Part shown: positions 23,726 to 27,201 of the stretch, piece after piece
Position numbering within the stretch: the stretch's first letter is position 1
Layout of the letters: each line of letters opens with the position of its first letter
Origin: Streptosporangiaceae bacterium
GTDB taxonomy: Bacteria; Actinomycetota; Actinomycetes; Streptosporangiales; Streptosporangiaceae
Reading direction: 5' to 3'
Length of the DNA stretch: 27,201 bases
Assembly (NCBI GenBank): GCA_030041195.1
Contig: JASHOI010000674.1
Coordinates: forward strand, 1-27,201
Translations under genes and position numbers: made by a program
Notes under the pieces: model-generated
Database searches by the model: none
Told to the model about the DNA's origin: nothing
What the model saw: only the letters and a program-made list of their open reading frames with translations

Positions 23726-26050
23726 ATGCGGGCTATGTCGGATGGTGCCGCTAAAGCCGGGGCAGCGAAACGGGGGCGTCTGGCCCGCCGCCGCAAGGCG
23801 GTTGGGCTGACCCAGGAACAGCTGGCCGAACGGCTGGGCGTGGAGCGCACCACGGTGGTGCGCTGGGAACGCGGCGAGACACAGCCGCTGCCGTGGCTGC
23901 GGCCGAAGCTGGCTGAGGCGTTAGGGGTTCCGGCCGACCAGTTCGAGGAGCTGCTGGCCACCGCCGCCCCGGCCGACTCGCAGGGCGAGGCGGCGGCGGT
24001 GCTGCGGCAGCTGCCAGCGGCCATCCCCGACTTCACCGGCCGGGCCGCCGAGCTCGAGGCGCTCACCCGGATCCTCGATGAGGCCCATGCCGGCGCGCCG
24101 GGCACGGTGGTGATCTCCGCGATCGGCGGGACCGCGGGGGTGGGCAAGACCACGCTGGCGCTGCACTGGGCACACCGGGTCGCCGACCGGTTCGGTGACG
24201 GGCAGCTGCACGTGAACCTGCGCGGCTTCGACCCGACCGGCTCCCCGGTGAGTGCCACCGAGGCGGTCCGCGGTTTCCTGGACGCGCTGGGTGTGCCTCC
24301 CGAACGCGTGCCGCCGAGTCCCGAGGCGCAGGCGGGCCTGTACCGCAGCCTGCTCGCGGACCGCGCGATGCTCATCGTGCTGGACAACGCGCGGGATGAG
24401 GATCAGGTCCGGCCGCTGCTGCCCGCCTCGGCGGACAGCCTGGTCCTGGTGACCAGTCGCAGCCAGCTGGCCGGACTGGCAGCCGCCGACGGCGCCCAGA
24501 TGCTGTCTTTGGACGTGCTCACCGAGCCGGACGCCCGCCAGCTGCTGGCGGCCCGGGTGGGCGGTGAGCGGGCCGCCGCCGAACCGGAGGCGATCAGCGA
24601 AATCGCGCGGTTGTGCGGGTGCCTGCCGCTGGCGCTCGCGGTGGCCGCGGCCCGCGCCGCCGCCCGGCCCGATTTCCCGCTCGCTGCCCTGGCTGCCGAG
24701 CTCGCCGATTCGGCCGGCCGGCTGGACGCCCTGGACGCCGGTGATCCGGCCGCCAGCGTGCGGGCGGTGTTCTCCTGGTCCATTCTCCAGCTCACCGCCG
24801 AGGCGGCGGGTATGTTCCGGCTGCTGGGCCTCCACCCTGGCCCCGACATCTCCATCCCCGCGGCCGCCAGCCTGGCCGGCCGCCCGCAGCCCCAGGCCCG
24901 CCGCCTGCTGCGCGAGCTGGCCCGGGCGCACCTGATCGCCGAGCGCGTCCCCGGCCGGTACGCGCTCCACGACCTGCTGCGCGCGTACGCCGCCGAGCAG
25001 GCACACCAAACCGACGGCGACGCCGACCGGCGCGAGGCCACTGGCAGGGTGCTCGACCACTACCTGCACACCGCCGCCCGCGCCACGCTCCCGCTGGACC
25101 CAGCCATGGAGCCGGTCGCCCTCGCCCCGCCCAGGCCCGGCGCCGATCCCGAGCCGCTCGCCGGCTACCCGCAGACCCTTGCCTGGTTCGAAGCCGAGCA
25201 CCGGGTCCTGCTCGCCGCCCTCTCCCTCGCCGCCGAGTCCGGGTTCGACACCCACGCCTGGCAGCTCCCCTGGGCCATGGAACCCTTCCTGCGGGTCCGC
25301 GGGCACTGGCGGGAATGGGCCGCGACCCAGCGCACCGCGCTGGCCGCCGCGACCCGCCTGGGTGACCCCGCCGCGCAGGCCCATTCCGGCCGGCTCCTGG
25401 CCAACGCGTACAACAACCTCGGAGACCATGATCAGGCGCTCGGGCACTACGCCAGCAGCCTCGAGCTGTACCAGCGGCTCGGTAACCGCGTCGGCCAGGC
25501 CAAGATCGAGAAAAGCATCGGCATGCTGGCCGAGCATCAGGGCCGCTACGCCGACGCGCTCGGCCACGCTGAGCGGGCACTGCGGCTGTACCAGGCCATC
25601 GGTGACAAGGCGGCCGAGGCCAGTGCGCTCAACAACATCGGCTGGTACCACGGCCTGCTCGGCGACTACCAGCAGGCCCGCGCGTTCTGCCGCGAGGCAC
25701 TTGAGCTCAGCGCCGGGGCCGGCGACCGCTGGCTGGAGGGGTACATCTGGGACAGCCTGGGCTACGCCGAGCACCATCTCGGCAACCATGCCGAAGCCGC
25801 CGCCTGCTACCGGCACGCGCTCGGCATCGCCCGCGAAGCCGGCGCCCGTTTCCACGAGGCGGAGGCGCTCAGCCACCTTGGCGACGCCCGCCACGCGGCC
25901 GGCGACCTGGCAGAGGCCCGCGAGGCCTGGCAGCAGGCGCTGGCCATCTTCGAGGACCTGGAACATCCCCAGGCCGACCAGGTCCGCGCCAAGCTCGTTG
26001 GCGAAGGGCTGCCAGCGGCCGAGCGCGCTGGCAGCGGCAGCCAGCGGTAA
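23726..26050 (+). CDS. XRE-type HTH / NB-ARC (STAND ATPase) / TPR regulatory protein
   Basis: A 774-residue protein. Residues 16-72 form an XRE helix-turn-helix (RRRKAVGLTQEQLAERLGVERTTVVRWERGETQP). An NB-ARC/STAND ATPase core follows: Walker A GGTAGVGKTT (134-143), Walker B MLIVLDNA with Asp220, the sensor LVTSR (241-245) and CGCLPLALA. A winged-helix-like segment (LHDLLRAYAAEQA) and several tetratricopeptide repeats (about 470-760, e.g. LANAYNNLGDHDQALGHYASSLELYQRLGN) complete it. STAND proteins act as ATP-gated switches in which the TPR region senses a ligand or partner. It is divergent from a stand-alone SARP, and the pair covers the domains of AfsR. ATG 23,726 is used; ATG 23,735 is equally possible. 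Regulation of secondary metabolism is inferred from the family. Confidence 0.92.
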   Translation: MRAMSDGAAKAGAAKRGRLARRRKAVGLTQEQLAERLGVERTTVVRWERGETQPLPWLRPKLAEALGVPADQFEELLATAAPADSQGEAAAVLRQLPAAIPDFTGRAAELEALTRILDEAHAGAPGTVVISAIGGTAGVGKTTLALHWAHRVADRFGDGQLHVNLRGFDPTGSPVSATEAVRGFLDALGVPPERVPPSPEAQAGLYRSLLADRAMLIVLDNARDEDQVRPLLPASADSLVLVTSRSQLAGLAAADGAQMLSLDVLTEPDARQLLAARVGGERAAAEPEAISEIARLCGCLPLALAVAAARAAARPDFPLAALAAELADSAGRLDALDAGDPAASVRAVFSWSILQLTAEAAGMFRLLGLHPGPDISIPAAASLAGRPQPQARRLLRELARAHLIAERVPGRYALHDLLRAYAAEQAHQTDGDADRREATGRVLDHYLHTAARATLPLDPAMEPVALAPPRPGADPEPLAGYPQTLAWFEAEHRVLLAALSLAAESGFDTHAWQLPWAMEPFLRVRGHWREWAATQRTALAAATRLGDPAAQAHSGRLLANAYNNLGDHDQALGHYASSLELYQRLGNRVGQAKIEKSIGMLAEHQGRYADALGHAERALRLYQAIGDKAAEASALNNIGWYHGLLGDYQQARAFCREALELSAGAGDRWLEGYIWDSLGYAEHHLGNHAEAAACYRHALGIAREAGARFHEAEALSHLGDARHAAGDLAEAREAWQQALAIFEDLEHPQADQVRAKLVGEGLPAAERAGSGSQR

Positions 26051-26175
26051 AGCCGCCGCTCATGCCCGGCTCCGCGGTAAGAGATACTCCCCGTATGCCA
26101 CCCTCACGCCGCCGCCGATGCCGTGCCGGAATCACACCGATCCTGGGCGACCGCGGGCCGGGCCCCGGTCCGCTG

Positions 26176-26215
26176 GTCAGGCTCGGCGCGCTTCGCGCGG
26201 CCGGGCGCGCCTGAC
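26176..26215. promoter_or_regulatory. Strong two-tier hairpin abutting the FAD-oxidoreductase start codon
   Basis: GTCAGGC (26,176-26,182) pairs with GCCTGAC (26,209-26,215), enclosing a second stem CGCGC-TTC-GCGCG. The structure ends at the base before GTG 26,216. It could terminate the upstream NB-ARC/TPR transcript or hide the downstream start. The 26,051-26,215 gap holds no other feature. Confidence 0.45.
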
Positions 26216-27201
26216 GTGGCAGGCACCGGAGCGGAGCTCGTCGGCAGGCTGCGGGCCGAGCTCGGCCCCGCGGTGGACGCGTCGCCGAGGCGCCGGGCCG
26301 AGTACTCCTCGGACGCCTCGAACTACCGGGTGGTGCCGCAGGCGGTCGTGTTCCCCCGGTCGGCCGACGACGTGCTGGCCGCGGCGGCCGTCTGTCGCGA
26401 GCTGGCCGCGCCGCTGACCGTACGCGGCGGCGGGACCTCGATCGCGGGCAACGCGGTCGGCCCGGGGGTGGTGCTGGACCTGAGCCGCCACCTCAACGAG
26501 GTCATCAGCGTGGATCCGGACGCGCGGACGGCAACCGTCCAGCCGGGGGTGGTCCTGGACCAGCTGCAGCGGGCTGCCCGGCCGCACGGGCTGCGGTTCG
26601 GGCCCGATCCCTCGACCCACTCGCGGTGCACGATCGGCGGGATGATCGGCAACAACTCCTGCGGTGCGCACGCGATGGCGTACGGCACCACCGCCGCCAA
26701 CGTGGTGGCCCTCGACGTGGTCGACGGCACCGGCCGGCGGCTGCGCGCGGGGGAGGGTGGGCAGGACGAGGTCCCCGGGCTCGACGCGTTCGTGTCCGGC
26801 CGGGTCGAGCCGCTGGCCGGCGAGTTCGGCCGGTTCCGCCGCCAGGTTTCCGGGTACTCGCTCGAGCACCTGCTGGCGTCGCGTAACGGGCGGTTGGCCC
26901 GGGCACTGACCGGATCCGAGGGCACCTGCTGCATCGTGCTCGGTGCGACCGTCGCGCTGGTGCCGGCGCCCGCCGCGACCGCGCTGTGCGTGCTCGGCTA
27001 TCCGGACATGCCGGCCGCCGCTGACGACGCGCCGGCGCTGACCGGACCGTCCGTGCTGGCGCTCGAGGGGATCGACGCCCGGATGGTCGACGTGGTCCGC
27101 GAGCACCGGGCCAACGACGCGGTGCCCGCGCTGCCGCAGGGCTCGGCCTGGCTGTTCGCCGAGGTCGGCGGCGAGACCGAGGGCGAGGCCCTGGCCGCGG
27201 C
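26216..27201 (+). CDS. FAD-binding oxidoreductase, GlcD-like (probable FAD/Fe-S dehydrogenase), 5' part only
   Basis: An open frame of 328 codons that continues past the window edge. It encodes a PCMH-type FAD-binding domain: RAEYSSDASNYRVVPQAVVFPRSADDVLAA (about 28-57), RGGGTSIAGNAVGPGVVLDLSRHL (about 71-94), QPGVVLDQLQRAARPHGLRFGPDPSTHSRCTIGGMIGNNSCGAHAMAYGTT and LTGSEGTCCIVLGATVALVPAP. The pattern matches the large actinobacterial FAD-binding and (Fe-S)-binding proteins related to glycolate oxidase GlcD, D-lactate dehydrogenase and YdiJ (D-2-hydroxyglutarate dehydrogenase-type), which are about 950 residues and carry a C-terminal CCG/Fe-S half. That half lies outside the window, so the substrate and full architecture cannot be stated. 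GTG 26,216 fits the family start but has no ribosome site and directly follows a strong hairpin; a GTG at 26,123 is also in frame. Confidence 0.88.
   Translation, partial: MAGTGAELVGRLRAELGPAVDASPRRRAEYSSDASNYRVVPQAVVFPRSADDVLAAAAVCRELAAPLTVRGGGTSIAGNAVGPGVVLDLSRHLNEVISVDPDARTATVQPGVVLDQLQRAARPHGLRFGPDPSTHSRCTIGGMIGNNSCGAHAMAYGTTAANVVALDVVDGTGRRLRAGEGGQDEVPGLDAFVSGRVEPLAGEFGRFRRQVSGYSLEHLLASRNGRLARALTGSEGTCCIVLGATVALVPAPAATALCVLGYPDMPAAADDAPALTGPSVLALEGIDARMVDVVREHRANDAVPALPQGSAWLFAEVGGETEGEALAA

Noticed and set aside
23503..24387. A longer minus-strand frame extending the SARP gene by nearly 300 codons upstream.
   Set aside because: The SARP domain starts at GTG 23,502 with GGAGG in front; the extension is antisense to the HTH/NB-ARC coding sequence and is low-complexity.

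Overview
The window is GC-rich throughout, with strong third-position G/C bias, frequent GTG starts and short intergenic gaps. Gene content (a DUF6912-like protein, a large NAD-glutamate dehydrogenase, the prfB/ftsEX/smpB/ssrA neighbourhood, a SARP regulator and an NB-ARC/TPR regulator) points to a filamentous-type Actinomycetota. The exact order cannot be fixed from the sequence.

Region 1 (1-11,645, all plus strand) is mostly amino-acid and ketone-body catabolism: a Vsr-type endonuclease, a DUF6912-like protein, pruA (proline to glutamate), a HAD-like protein, acetoacetyl-CoA synthetase, tryptophan 2,3-dioxygenase and a 1,658-residue NAD-glutamate dehydrogenase. A convergent PLP-dependent threonine/serine dehydratase (11,642-12,640, minus strand) shares its stop region with the dehydrogenase. 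Its N-terminus is clear but has no ATG, GTG or TTG start. The HAD-like gene also has no standard start before its first motif, and its catalytic Asp is Asn.

Region 2 (12,641-21,766) is a translation-termination, ribosome-rescue and cell-division block: prfB (RF2), ftsE, ftsX, smpB, a penicillin-binding-protein homologue and the tmRNA gene ssrA. An orphan lipoprotein solute-binding gene, a tiny zinc-ribbon membrane protein and a repeat-rich non-coding stretch lie between prfB and ftsE. Two features stand out. The RF2 stop-codon-reading tripeptide reads SKY where SPF is the family standard. The PBP homologue directly after smpB has lost all three transpeptidase active-site motifs, so it looks like a pseudoenzyme co-expressed with FtsEX. 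Between it and ssrA lies a row of four hairpins, the last an almost ideal intrinsic terminator.

Region 3 (21,767-27,201) has palindromic and direct repeats after ssrA, a LysE-type exporter, a divergent pair of regulators (a stand-alone SARP and an XRE-NB-ARC-TPR protein that together resemble a split AfsR), and the 5' part of an FAD-binding oxidoreductase that runs off the end.
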